Assembly (NCBI GenBank): GCA_037126765.1
Contig: JBBCBC010000007.1
Coordinates: forward strand, 40,961,394 to 41,025,393
Direction: 5' to 3'
DNA length: 64,000 nt
Origin: Stenogyne calaminthoides
Taxonomy: Eukaryota > Streptophyta > Magnoliopsida > Lamiales > Lamiaceae
The notes below the pieces were generated by a model. It did no database searches and had not been told where the DNA came from. It saw nothing but the letters and a program-made list of their open reading frames with translations. This document shows, piece after piece, positions 1 through 10,496 of this stretch. Numbering within the stretch: the first letter of the stretch is position 1; each line of letters starts with the position of its first letter. The translations under genes were made by a program, and so were the position numbers.

Positions 1-542
1 ACTCCACTTTCGCCCGCGACATCGACCATGACATCAGCGTCCAAGGTTTCATACATAGCCTTAGCGCCCAAGGCCTCAGCGGCACGAGCCTGGAGACCGT
101 CACTTGCGGCGCTGCTCAAGATCTTATTTTGCCCGTTACCAAAGCCAAGCAGCCTTTTCGTGCCCGGTAGCCAGCGCCCGCCCAAGGGGCCGGTTAAGAT
201 TTCGATCCTTTTTAATTCTTCATCTCTTCGCTCCCGATCCTGTTACAATTTATTTAAAAAAATAAATAAACCTAGATCTAGACTAGGCCCATTACATTGA
301 TCAAATCAAACAAATCTTAGTCTACTTCCGTGGATTTTTCTCATTTAGGCAAAACAAAATCAAACGAATCGAATTAAAAACCACAGGTTTATATGCATGC
401 AAAAATAAAACATTAAAATCCCATGACAATTGGATACCTGCAAAAACAGATCTAATGAATTCTACTATCCATTTCAAATTTAATGTCCGTGAATTAAATT
501 ACAATTTAAAAAATTGAGTCCAAACAAAGGGCTCGATACGAT
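1..542 (-). other. Leader of a minus-strand LTR retrotransposon
   Basis: This stretch lies directly inside the LTR at 543-2390 and, read on the minus strand, starts with a tRNA-Met-like primer site followed by AT-rich non-coding sequence. That is the arrangement of an untranslated leader between 5' LTR and gag. No gag motif is visible before the window edge. The 90-codon plus-strand frame at 28-300 has no recognisable domain and biased composition, so I do not call it a gene. The leader assignment is an inference from the LTR and primer site. Confidence 0.55.
529..541 (-). other. Degenerate primer-binding site (tRNA-iMet type)
   Basis: The minus strand reads TCGTATCGAGCCC two bases after the LTR end. 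The usual copia primer site is TGGTATCAGAGCC. The differences are one base near the start and CAG shortened to CG, the error type seen throughout the window. It sets the polarity of the LTR: 5' LTR, element running leftwards. Confidence 0.6.
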
Positions 543-2390
543 TGTTGGGGAATGTTTCGCATGATCTATTCTAGGGGTGAATATTTAAATACAAATTTAA
601 TTCATTAATTATTACTAGCATGAATTAATCCTATATTAATTCAAATAATAATTACAACAACATATCATGCATATAAAAAGCCACGTAAAACCTACGCATG
701 CGGAATCTACGGGTTTACGTGAACGTACCTCTCGGGATGGCAGTGACTTCGGTCGGACGGACTAACCAAAAGGACTTCCCAAGTATTCCCTTAGCCCTTG
801 CTCGACAATCCGGTGGAAGGATACTCGCGAACAATTAACAAAAGGAAAAAATAAACTTTGTTGCACCACTTTTGTGGATTTGCTAATATTTCCAGCACAT
901 GGAATTGTACTTGGGAATGAACTAATCATCCCCTATTTATAGGAGAGGAGGGGCACGAAATTTATGTGAATTTTCAATGTGGGAAAAGACTTTTCTTGGT
1001 CACCAAGAAATCTTGAATATATCCCATATATTCTTTTTCCCATAATTAAAATATTCCACAAAAATCCACCTCCTCTATTTTATGGTATAATTTTCGAAAA
1101 TTTGGGCAAGATTTCAAGATTTAGATCTTCTTGAATTTATGAGATATTCTTGTATTTCAAGAAATACATATCTTCCATAATATCTTTTCAAGAAAATCAA
1201 GAAAATCTTTCTTGCCCTCTATTTTCCAAAAATTTCGAAAATCTCTTAATGAATAACCAAGTGGGAGATTTCTTGAATTTAATGAGATAATCTTGTATTC
1301 CAAGAATACATATCTTCATTCCATAACAAAATTCAAAGAAAATCTTTCTCCCTCTTTTATTCATAATTTTCGAATTTAATGAGGAAATATAAGCAACAAT
1401 ATTTATTTTATTTTAATCACCTTTTCAGTTATTGGACTATATGTTGGGCTACTCGGGGGGCCTTTAGGAGAATTAAGATTGGACCTTCTAATGGATCTTG
1501 AATATCTAATATTGAGCCACAATATAATTCAAGCCCATAAATATTAATTAATCCCACTACATAATTAATATTGTACTATCCATCTTAACCCATATTACAG
1601 TCAATATGGCTCCCGGTCATTATTTCCCGTGTTTAAGATTATCTAGCCCATTAATTAATTCAAGCCACTGAAATAGCTTTCCATTAATTAATATCTTTTG
1701 TCCTTGGTCGAGGAACGGTTCAACATTATTATCCATACCGGAAACAAATTCCACTTGCAAGATTTGGTATGATAAAGCTTATGAACCTCCCAAGGGGGCA
1801 AATCAAGCAAGCGTGCTTTGCACACGATTCTTCGTATTAAATCTTAGCAATCACATGTGACCAATAATATTGCCCAAGATAAAGTACGTATTGAATCTCT
1901 CTCTGATTCGCTACCCATGATAAGTCAAAGCAATAGTTATCGATCCCACGTGATCCTATTTCAGGGACGAAGGTTAAGAAACAACGAACCAATCGAGGTC
2001 TAATTCTTCCTTGTTCGCTTCAAGAATTTATCCTTCAGGGTCCTATTCAAAAGATCATCATGCACTAGTGTAATCTCTTGGTCAAGACAAACCAATCTCG
2101 AGCCTTACACCTCAACCTTTCACGATGGTTGTTCATTTCCATCTAGGTCGTGAATGGCGTACTTATAGTTACAAGGATCATTAATTTAATCTTCTACGTG
2201 ATCGGGTATCACTAAATTAACTACTGATGTAACACGTCACAATTATTGAACAGTTATGCAAAGAAATATATATAACATTCAATCATATTTAAAGCATCAG
2301 TGATAAACAATTTATTTCAGTAAATAAGTCTGGAAATTTAGTTTCGATTATACAAAGTAAAAAGCATACTTTTCAGTATAATCCCCAACA
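543..2390 (-). mobile_element. 1.85-kb LTR, probably 5' LTR of a minus-strand retrotransposon
   Basis: The segment starts TGTTGGGGA and ends TCCCCAACA on the plus strand, a perfect 9-bp terminal inverted repeat with TG...CA ends. A TATA box on the minus strand (934-941) and a primer site immediately to the left support a 5' LTR running leftwards. The right end cuts into the RNase H region of the gypsy element at 2391, so this element is the younger one. Its target duplication cannot be checked because the left end is outside the window. An imperfect direct repeat of about 110 bp lies at about 1131-1250 and 1270-1375. Without coding sequence the superfamily is not certain; the primer site favours copia. 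Confidence 0.8.
934..941 (-). promoter_or_regulatory. LTR TATA box
   Basis: The minus strand reads TATAAATA within CTATAAATAGGGG, a strong plant TATA box. Transcription would start about 30 bp further left, giving an R-U5 of roughly 360 bp up to the LTR end at 543. Confidence 0.6.
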
Positions 2391-3905
2391 CTTAATAGCC
2401 CACTTGAGGCATCGACATGTCGTATCAGGTCGGTGAAGCACGTTTCTTAGAGGCAAGGAAATAAGGACCTCGACTTGGTGGTCGAAAAAGTACGGTCTCA
2501 ATTTCCTCACACTCATGACTAATGCATATGCTAGCTTTTCCAGGAGTGGAAAACGTTGCTCGGTCTCGCTCAGCGTCTGGCTGACGAAGTAGATAGGAAA
2601 ATAAATTTGACCTTCTGCCCGAATGAGCACTGCACTTAAAGCGGTTTCTGAAGCCGCAAGATATAGAAAAAGTTTCTCCCCCGGGATAGGTTTGGATAGA
2701 ATGCTCACATCTGCCAGATAAGCTTTGACTTTATCGAAGGCTTCCTGGCTTTCTGGTGTCCATTCAAACTTTGATTTCTTTCGAATCGTGTCGAACATTG
2801 GTTTGCATTTATCCCCTATTTGGGAGATGAACCTATTCAAGGCGGCTAGGCAACCTGTAAGTTTCTGTACCTCTTTCACGCTTTGAGGTGCTCCCATATC
2901 CAGAATGGCCTTGACCTTTGCTGGATTCGCCTCTATCCCCCGCTTGTTGACCAAATGCCCTAGGAATTTCCCCGATTCTACCCCAAAATTGCATTTTTTG
3001 GGATTAAGCCTCATGTTGAACTTCCTTAGGATATCGAAGGTTTGAGCTAGGTGGGTGAGGTGATCCTCATTCTTCAGGCTTTTGACGACTATGTTGTCTA
3101 CGTAGACTTCCACTAACTTGCCAATCTGATCGGCAAACATGTGATTGACCAATCTTTGATACGTAGCTCCCGCGTTCTTCAGGCCAAACGACATTCTTTT
3201 CCAACAGTAGAGTTTCTTCTCTGTCAGGAATGAAGTGTATTGCCGATCTAGGTCATGCATTGCTATCTGATGATAACCCGTGAAAACATCCATGAACGAC
3301 ATCATTTCGTGACCAGTTGTATTGTCTATTAGGTGGTCGATATGCAGCATAGGAAAGAAATTCTTTGGAAAAGCCTCGGTAAAATCAATGCAAAGACACC
3401 AAGTTCCGTTTGATTTTTTCACCAACACTGCATTGGCCACCCATTGTGGCTGGTCGGCCTGCATAATCAGATCATTATCCAGTAATTTCTTCATTTCCTC
3501 GGCAAGTGCCGCATAATTTTCTGGGTCTAATTTTCATCTTTTCTGAGCTAGCGGCTTCCGAGTTGGATCGATGTGTAACTGGCGGCATGCGAATTTTGGA
3601 TTGATATCGATCATATCTTTGTGCGACCATGCAAAAATATCCAGGTTCTTCTTGAGAAAGTCGATGACTTCCCCTTTAAGTCGTCAGGTATCTTAGAGCC
3701 TATGATGACTTCTAGATCTGGCCGAGCTGGTCTATTTTGACTTTCTCGAGCTCTTCCTCCGGGATGGCTCTTGGACCATCTTGTCGGGGATCGTCGATCT
3801 CAACCTCGAGAAAAAGCTCTTCAGGCTCCGGTCCCATTCTTAGATCGAGGTCGTCACGGCTCCTCTTCTTGTTTGTCTTTTTTGTGTTCAATTCTTTACA
3901 TTGTG
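2391..3905 (-). pseudogene. Tat-type gypsy pol remnant (RT and start of RNase H)
   Basis: In the intact element this region would copy the RNA into DNA. The open part from about 3494 to 2391 covers the RT fingers and palm and the connection into RNase H, stopping at the LTR junction just after KWAI. Upstream, the pre-RT linker with IFAWSHKDM is readable around 3640, after one frameshift near 3680. An in-frame TGA lies at 3534-3536. The catalytic YxDD box reads YVDN (3093-3104), so the second metal-binding aspartate is lost and the enzyme would be inactive even without the truncation. The acidic linker with EPEELFLEVEIDDP (about 3715-3850) belongs to the protease-RT spacer. Family assignment is secure; lineage is likely. 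Confidence 0.85.
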
Positions 3906-3961
3906 TTTCACTATCTATTACAAATATTTGTTTACTAGATATTAATGCTGAATTGAAATGA

Positions 3962-5367
3962 GACGAAGAATAAACCAAATAGCCTCTTGCATCCACTTGG
4001 TCGTGGAAATGGCAGAACTTGTTAGGGTTCTGCTTGCCCTTATTTTTTATAGGGCGAGGTGGGAGGAGCAGTTCCCACCCTTTGATCTGAGTGTAGACGT
4101 GACCAGGTGTCATGCCTAAAACCTCTTGATTCTTCACTGGGATGGTTTCTTCGAAAGACTTGAAGCTGCCGGGTGCCTTGTAGTGACCCCCGGTTTTCTT
4201 GGAACCCGTCTTTGTTTCCTCGACTTCCTTAGTCTCGAAGAGTTGGGATTCCAACAGTTCTGACGTATGAGTCAGGTCGCTAGCCCGCCTTTGAAAGTCG
4301 GCGTAGCTAGTTGGGTAATCGGTGGTCATGCGCCGCCATAATTTGGTCCCCTTTCTGAGGCTGCTAACGGCCCCAAACAACTTTGCCTCATCCCCTAAAT
4401 GATCTCCTTCAAGAATGAGCTTGTCGATCCTTTCAATATAAGATCAATCTGACTCATCTTCGCCTTGTCGAGTGTTCATGAGGCGTTGCTTGGTCGCAGG
4501 TCGGGGGGCCATTGCTGAAAAATGGCTTAAGAATAGCCTGGCAAACTGCTCAAAAGTATCCACCGAGAGAGGTGGTAGTGAAGTGAACCACATGTGAGCC
4601 TAGTCGCTCAATGTTAGCAAGAACAACCTGCACTTGGTCGCGTCGGTTGCACCTATGGAGGCCATGTAGGAATTGTACTTCGCCACATGGACCCTTGGAT
4701 CCGCGCTCCCATTATAGCGGTCTAAGGTTGTTATGCTGATTTTTCTCTGGGTAGGCGCCAGAGTAACCATGGTCCCGAGTGGAAAATCAGGGACGATGAG
4801 GCTATTGTCTGTCTTCGCTGGCCCATTTTGATTCTCCACTCATTCGAGAAGTTGTTGAACCGTCCGGGCCAATGCTGCAACCTGAACATCGTGATGATCC
4901 CCAGTAGGGAAGGCCACCTGTCGGTCGCCGTGGTGGACAACCGAGCCTCTTGGCAATTTGCCATGATGTATGTTCAAAGCCAATGCGAGGTTGCGCTCCA
5001 CCTGGTCTGCATGTCGAGGCTGAGACTGAGCCTCATCCTCGATGACCATTGGAACTTTTTGAACCTCCTGATTCCCGAGATGGTCGAACACTGTGTTTGA
5101 CCCCGCCGGTTTCTCCAGGAGTCGGTGGTTTTGGACAATGGAATGTTTCGCTGGGTCATAGGCCAGTTGACCTGTTGACCGCCTCTTTTCGATTAGGGTG
5201 CCCTTACCCTTGGAAGTTCCAGCATCGTGGGTGATCTTTTTGACCGGAGGTTGCTCCTCCTCCCCTCCGAAGGCGAGGCGTTTCTTGTTGAGAACGGCCA
5301 TAATGGCCCTTGCGTCTTTTGGTGTCTGAACGAGGTTCCACCAGTCAGGAGTAACCACCGGGGCCAT
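3962..5367 (-). pseudogene. Tat-type gypsy gag remnant
   Basis: Gag forms the particle that packages element RNA. The frame starting MAPVVTPDW at 5367 stays in one reading frame for about 1.4 kb and is interrupted only by stop codons: TGA at 4840-4842, TAG at 4600-4602 and TGA at 4444-4446. The retrotransposon gag core is recognisable around 4750-4380, including a region ending in SYIERIDKLI. The C-terminal NPNKFCHFHDQ motif near 4015 is the usual Tat gag Cys/His site. All stops can be explained by C-to-T changes (CGA to TGA, CAG to TAG). There are no frameshifts, in contrast to the copia elements in this window. The segment 3906-3961 joins gag to a later part of pol and marks an internal deletion. 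Confidence 0.8.
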
Positions 5368-5527
5368 CGGGCGGGTGCGTTGTGAGCTCTAGGAAGCCTC
5401 GACACCATCGCGAGCGTCAGTTTCATATCCGGCAACAATACATTGATTGATCGCCATTGCAACATGAGTTTTAGATTGAGTGGGTCTTCTTAAGAACTTA
5501 TGAAATTCTACGGAAATGTTTCCCATA

Positions 5528-5537
5528 GACAGCGCCA
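5528..5537 (-). other. Gypsy primer-binding site
   Basis: The minus strand reads TGGCGCTGTC, two bases after the LTR end. Tat and Athila elements commonly use a site beginning TGGCGCC. It places the 5' LTR at 5540-6192. Confidence 0.65.
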
Positions 5538-5539
5538 AT

Positions 5540-6192
5540 TGTTGTACCCGGTTTATGTTTTCTGGCCAACAAACAATAACAATGGATATAATGACAATTT
5601 AGGTGATCAAAGTCAGTAAAAAACACGAAATTTGATTACCTAGTTCGTCTATGAATAAGACTACGTCTGGGGGCAACCAAGCCAGGTATAATTCAATATA
5701 ATTTCTGCCTAGTGTGCTAAGATTTTTCAACCTTTTACTAGAATGGCTATGGAGGCCTATTTATAATATGACCCTCGCCTCTTGAATTTACATTTACATA
5801 AAGGTAAGAAAAAGAGGGTTTCTCCCAATCCCGCCGAAAATTCCCCTGCCGGGTTAGTAGTTGCCGTCTTTAATGTGCGCCCCATCTTGGGCGGACTTCG
5901 GGGCGAATCTCGTGGCTTGCTGGGTGCTTCCTTTGACTATCGAGATATGCGACTCGGATTGATGCAGGTCGCTTCCGGCCTGAGAAGGTCTAGAATGTAA
6001 GTCGCCTTGCGACCTGTGGAGATCTTGTAAGTCGTCTCGCGACCTGCTGCCTTTGTGACCTGGGTAAGGTGCACTTAGTCCTGATGGACAAGACCATGTG
6101 GCCATTTATCCGGGTTGCTTTAAATGGTAGTTGGAGGACGATTTGCGGTTCTTGCGACTAAACCGGGGGTCGGGTTTATCCATGTTACAACA
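5540..6192 (-). mobile_element. 5' LTR of the Tat-like gypsy element
   Basis: Plus-strand ends are TGTTGTACCC and TGTTACAACA, giving TGTTGTA/TACAACA inverted ends and a 653-bp LTR. The primer site follows on the gag side and a minus-strand TATA box is present. The partner LTR is not in the window, so the target duplication (right flank ATTTA at 6193-6197) cannot be confirmed. Confidence 0.75.
5758..5765 (-). promoter_or_regulatory. LTR TATA box (gypsy)
   Basis: The minus strand reads TATAAATA, about 220 bp before the end of the LTR on the gag side. This is a plausible position for the start of gypsy genomic RNA. Confidence 0.5.
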
Positions 6193-7041
6193 ATTTATAT
6201 AATGATTCAATTTTTATGGATGAGTTTTATTATTATTCATACTCTTTCTACATGATTAAAAACATTCTCAATCTTTCAGAAAACATTCCCCACCCTACCT
6301 ATGAATTTCTCATAGTCATGTAGAATTTCTCATAGTAGCACATGACTAAGGGAATAAAATCTTGAAAACTGAGAGAGGGAAAGAGATGATATGCATCAGT
6401 TGGTTACATTTATGTGCATAATATGGCTAAATTGAAGAAACGCATAAGTGTATTCCAATAAAATTATGATAAAATATGTATATCAAAAATAAATTCATGA
6501 TCAAATCTATTGATATCTCAAAATATCTTTCATTAGATTTTTTCCAAATTCATTATTATTTTTCTAAATTCTTTTCTCCATCCCATATCTATATATATAG
6601 ATCATTCTATTTTCATCACCTTAGAAGCTTCATGCCAGAAACTCACACTTGATACTTTATTTTATCAGAATTTCTAAGCATAATTTAATATTTATTGGTT
6701 TTCATATTTGTTCTTTTTTTAACTACATTGTTTCTAGATTGTTTCTACTAGTACACTACATTGTTTCTAGATTATTGGGGACGGCTGAATTGGGGAGTGC
6801 TTAAGAATATCTATTGAGAACCAATTAAAATATTATTTGCTTTTAAATGGAGAGAGTTGAAGAAGAAATAATTAAGGGTAATAAATACTTAGGAGATCAA
6901 TAACATTATCTTTAATGCTTCTTTCTTTAAAATTTATTTTTCATTTTTTTATAAGGCGGGTGGATTACCCACGGGGTAGATGTAGCATTCTTCCATTTTA
7001 TTCTCACCTTTTCAACTGTGAGTTTTTGATTCGTTGAATAA
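6193..7041. other. AT-rich DNA, no recognised feature
   Basis: Between the gypsy 5' LTR and the chromovirus LTR lie 849 bp of AT-rich sequence without a usable ORF. There are short direct repeats (about 20 bp, starting at 6721 and 6755, both with CATTGTTTCTAGATT; and GAATTTCTCATAG twice near 6302-6340). It may be the host target of both elements, or unidentified older repeat. Confidence 0.5.
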
Positions 7042-7558
7042 TGTAACGCCCCATTTCCAGAATCAAGCCTTTGTGGCTTAAACACTCTAGATCCGGTTTG
7101 CCACTCAAGTAACCATAAAATCCGAGCCTAAAAATTTCTTTAAAAATAAAAGAATAATGTATGAACTAACATAAATATCATTTTGCAGCGGAAAGTATAA
7201 AAGTTTGAACATCAATAAGATTAAAGCTTGGAGAACACTCTTAAAAGAATTAAGGTAGAGTTATAACTTTAACGATCTTATAGAAATGCATCATTCAGTT
7301 TGTAGCACTCGAAAAGTAGTTCAACAATTTCTAAAAGATGTACATCATAGTTTAAAGGGAAATTTCATAGTATTATTAGTGATAGCATGATGATATGGGA
7401 AATTCCGTGGCTACTTGCAGTTTTCTCGATCCTATCCTGAAATATCAAACTGTGGGGGGGTGAGATAAAAATCTCAGTGGGTAACCTGTATGTTGTTACT
7501 CATATTGGCAGTATGCATATAGTATTGGTAATTCATTTCTCATATTTTCATAATCATT

Positions 7559-7960
7559 TCGAGGGACACTAGCATTTGATTGCTACGTTAACCCATACGC
7601 CTTAAAACATTCTTTCGTTTCGAGGGACGCTAGCATTTGATTGCCACGTTAACCCATACGCCTTTAGAACATACTTTCGTTTCGAGGGACGCTATTGCCA
7701 CGTTAACCCATACGCCAAATAGTTCGAGGGACGCTAGCATAAATGCCACGTAAACCCATACGCCAAATAATTCGAGGGACGCTAGCATAAATGCCACGTT
7801 AACCCATACGTCAATAGTTAGAGGACGCTAGCATAAATGCCACGTAAACCCATATGTCAATAGTTCGAGGGACGCTAGCATAATTTCCATGTAAACCCAT
7901 ACGCCAATAGTTTGAGGGACGCTAGCATAATTGCCACGTAAATCCATACGCTAAATATAC
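7559..7960. repeat. Minisatellite inside the chromovirus LTR, 8 units
   Basis: Eight units share the core CGAGGGACGCTAGCAT followed by GCCACGT and AACCCATACGCC. The first two are about 61 bp, the rest 42-48 bp, starting near 7559, 7620, 7682, 7724, 7772, 7819, 7865 and 7913. Unit 3 lacks most of the variable part after GACGCTA. The array lies in the transcribed half of the LTR. Confidence 0.9.
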
Positions 7961-8478
7961 ATATTTTCTTTTGTTCATATTAAATTACTCATATTAGGAT
8001 ATACCAACAATCCCTGTAACATTAACCACTACATACAAATAGTGTCACCCACCTCGTTAACTTTTAAGAAAAGTTATAAACTTTGAAATCGGTTTTGAGA
8101 GCTTGAGTGTGGCGGTGATTGTCCGAGCTTTGATTTGAGTAACACTTCACCTTTGTAGTTTTCTCTTGAATTTCTTTTGAGCTTTTACATATGTGAGTTG
8201 TTAGAGGGCCATGAGAGCTTCTACTCCTTGCTGAGGATGGAGCAAAATTCGACTGCCCCTTATGGAAAAGGAGAAAGTCGAAGCTTGATAATGATGAAGA
8301 AGAGAGGGAGACGTCTTTCTTCATGGAGGAACAAAGAGTCGATTGGTTTGAGAGTAGAAATGAAGGGTTTGCTGATAATTTAAGAGAGTGGAATATAGTG
8401 TAGGATGAAAGAGGAAGATGAACACTATTTGTAGGAGAGAGGTCAGCCACTTGGTGAAGAAGGAGGGATGAGATTATG

Positions 8479-8487
8479 TTTTATAAA
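8479..8487 (-). promoter_or_regulatory. LTR TATA box (chromovirus)
   Basis: The minus strand reads TTTATAAAA. About 30 bp downstream is a pyrimidine-rich segment typical of plant transcription starts. The position gives an R-U5 of roughly 1.4 kb, which contains the minisatellite. Confidence 0.45.
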
Positions 8488-8845
8488 GTAGATGAAAATG
8501 GATGGTAGATGATCAATTGGTAATAATATATAGATATTTACTTAGGAAGCTTCTTCCCCTCTTATTTATTTACTACACAATATTTACCTAGTTTTTATAT
8601 TTAACTTAGCTAACATGTAATGTAAATATCATATATGAAAATGTTGCACTTGAAATTGGAAGATGATTAAATGTTGTATTTGGAGGGTATATTTAATTAT
8701 TTTAATTACATATATTTATATGGAATGATTTATAAACATAGTTGCACTATCATTTGGTAGTCCAATTTTATTTTGACGCGATAAGGTTGTCGTCATAGAA
8801 TTTTATTATTTATTTGTTCATATAATATTTCTTTCATTTGGTAGA

Positions 8846-9825
8846 CACTACAGGAAATTTGCGAAATCGCGACGAAAAAATTTGTCACTGAAACATCATT
8901 TTTCGTCACAATTGATAATTCGTGACGATTTTTTTTGTGGCATAGATCGTCATTTAATGTGCGTGGTATTATGAAAAATGTGACACTATATTAATTCGTC
9001 ATTAAAGGGCATCATTTGGTGACGAAAAAGGTCATTGTCACTATATGTTGCCATCTATTGTGACGCATAAATTGTCACATTAGACATCAAAAATTCGTTA
9101 CTTAATATGACGTTTCGTCACTAAAGTTCAATTTTACTTAACGATATAAATAATTGTCACAAAAAAATTTACTTTAGTGACGTTAATTTTGTCACAATTA
9201 GCTTGGTTATTTCGTCACATTTTCTATATTCGTCAAGAAAGGATTGTTGTTCGGTGACGAAATGTTGATCGTCGTTATATGTTTACATATATAATGATGA
9301 TAAAATTTGTCACTAATTAGTATAATTTAGTGATAAAATTTGTATTGTCACAAAATGATGTGGAAATTGTGACAAATTATTTTTGTCACTATAATATATT
9401 ATTTAGTGACGAAAATAATAATAATCACTAAAAGTTCAGATTTGGTGACAATATATTATTCGTCATATTTTACATTTTTCGTCATGAAAGAATTACAAAA
9501 AAATGACGAAAAAAATAATTGTGGTTATATATATAGATATAATGACAACTAAATTTCATAAAAAAAAATTAAACTTTAGTGACAAAATGTTCATCGTCGT
9601 TAAAAGATGTGAAAATGGTGACAAAATATTTTTGTCATAATAAAATATTATTCAATGACGATGATGATAATCGTCACTAAAGAAATTGATATAGTAACAA
9701 CATATATCGCCATGATTAGTTAACATACCGTGACTATTATTTCATCATAAAAATGATACATATTGTGACGCATTTATTTCATCGCGAAATAATTATTTTT
9801 ATTGTCAATTTATTTATTTTTTATA
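8846..9825. repeat. CACTA subterminal repeat zone (copy 1)
   Basis: About 980 bp contain dozens of short motifs of the type GTGACGA, CGTCACTAAA and TTGTCAC in both orientations, spaced 15-60 bp. In En/Spm-like elements such subterminal motifs bind the element-encoded TnpA-type protein. The same zone in copy 2 is at 36857-37830, and the matching right-hand zone is at 60232-60700 and 62682-63300. Confidence 0.85.
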
Positions 9826-10496
9826 TATATTAAAGTAATAATAATACTAGATATATTAATTTCAATTACTAAATAAAAAAATTACAACAAAAACTGAACT
9901 AATTAAAGATAAAAAAAACTAATTTGCATTAACAAAAAACTCCTTCAAGCAAATAGAAATCAATCAAAATATTTATAATCAATATTACATTAAACAATAA
10001 ACTAAAAAAACGAGAGTCTTGGTATATTTCTAAAACTAATTTCCATGCTATTATTCCTCTTTTTGCACTTCAAACGACGATGATGAAATCTTCTCCTCTG
10101 TAGATATCACCTATAAAAAAAAAATTTAATACATGGATTTTCTAATTTAGTTAGCAAGTCATACATCTCACAAGGTCATAATAAGCACCAATCTACTAAC
10201 TCCTTTTTGACTATGTTACTCAATTACACCACTTTTCTAGAAACAAATCTGCTTCCAAGAACTAAATTTCTGAATCCAAACAAGTATTTTAGGGACATGG
10301 TAATTTTTTTATAAGAAGACAGTGAAAGTGTATACAATTAATATACATATAAAAAATAGAAGCTAACCTTAATTATATGTCGAACCCTTTACAACTCGAA
10401 ACAACCAATAGTTTGTTGATAGTTGTACTTTGCTCAGAGAGTTTTGCAGAGAGATTTGCATTTTGCTCAGAGAGTTTTGCAGACAGGTTTTTCAAT

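Larger units (their letters stand above)
2391..6192 (-). mobile_element. Truncated Ty3/gypsy element, Tat-like lineage
   Basis: From right to left on the minus strand there is a 653-bp 5' LTR, a primer site, gag, a shortened protease region, reverse transcriptase and the start of RNase H, where the LTR at 543-2390 interrupts it. Gag and RT motifs, notably an IFAWSHKDM motif before RT, are those of non-chromoviral Tat elements. Integrase and 3' LTR are not in the window. About 1 kb or more of gag-pol between the gag zinc-finger area and RT seems to be missing. The element is old: it carries four in-frame stop codons. Confidence 0.85.
7042..8845 (-). mobile_element. Chromovirus LTR, left part
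   Basis: The LTR starts TGTAACGCCCC and its other end, GGGGTATTACA, is at 63569, giving TGTAA/TTACA inverted ends. The CACTA transposon at 36857-63300 separates the two parts, with AGA (8843-8845 and 63301-63303) on both sides. Without insertions the LTR is about 2.07 kb. At the far side it is followed by a polypurine tract and integrase coding sequence on the minus strand, so this is the 3' LTR and the element lies to the right of the window. The left flank at 7037-7041 is AATAA. The 128-codon minus frame at 8064-8450 lies in the R region, is Ser-rich and is probably not a gene. Confidence 0.8.

Noticed and set aside
28..300. 90-codon plus-strand ORF at the left edge
   Set aside because: No domain, and it overlaps the leader of a minus-strand retrotransposon.
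7559..7960. CRISPR-like array
   Set aside because: Units are contiguous variants of one repeat without unique spacers, in a plant LTR.
8064..8450. 128-codon minus ORF as a possible gene
   Set aside because: Lies in the R region of the chromovirus LTR, Ser-rich, no domain; a chance frame.
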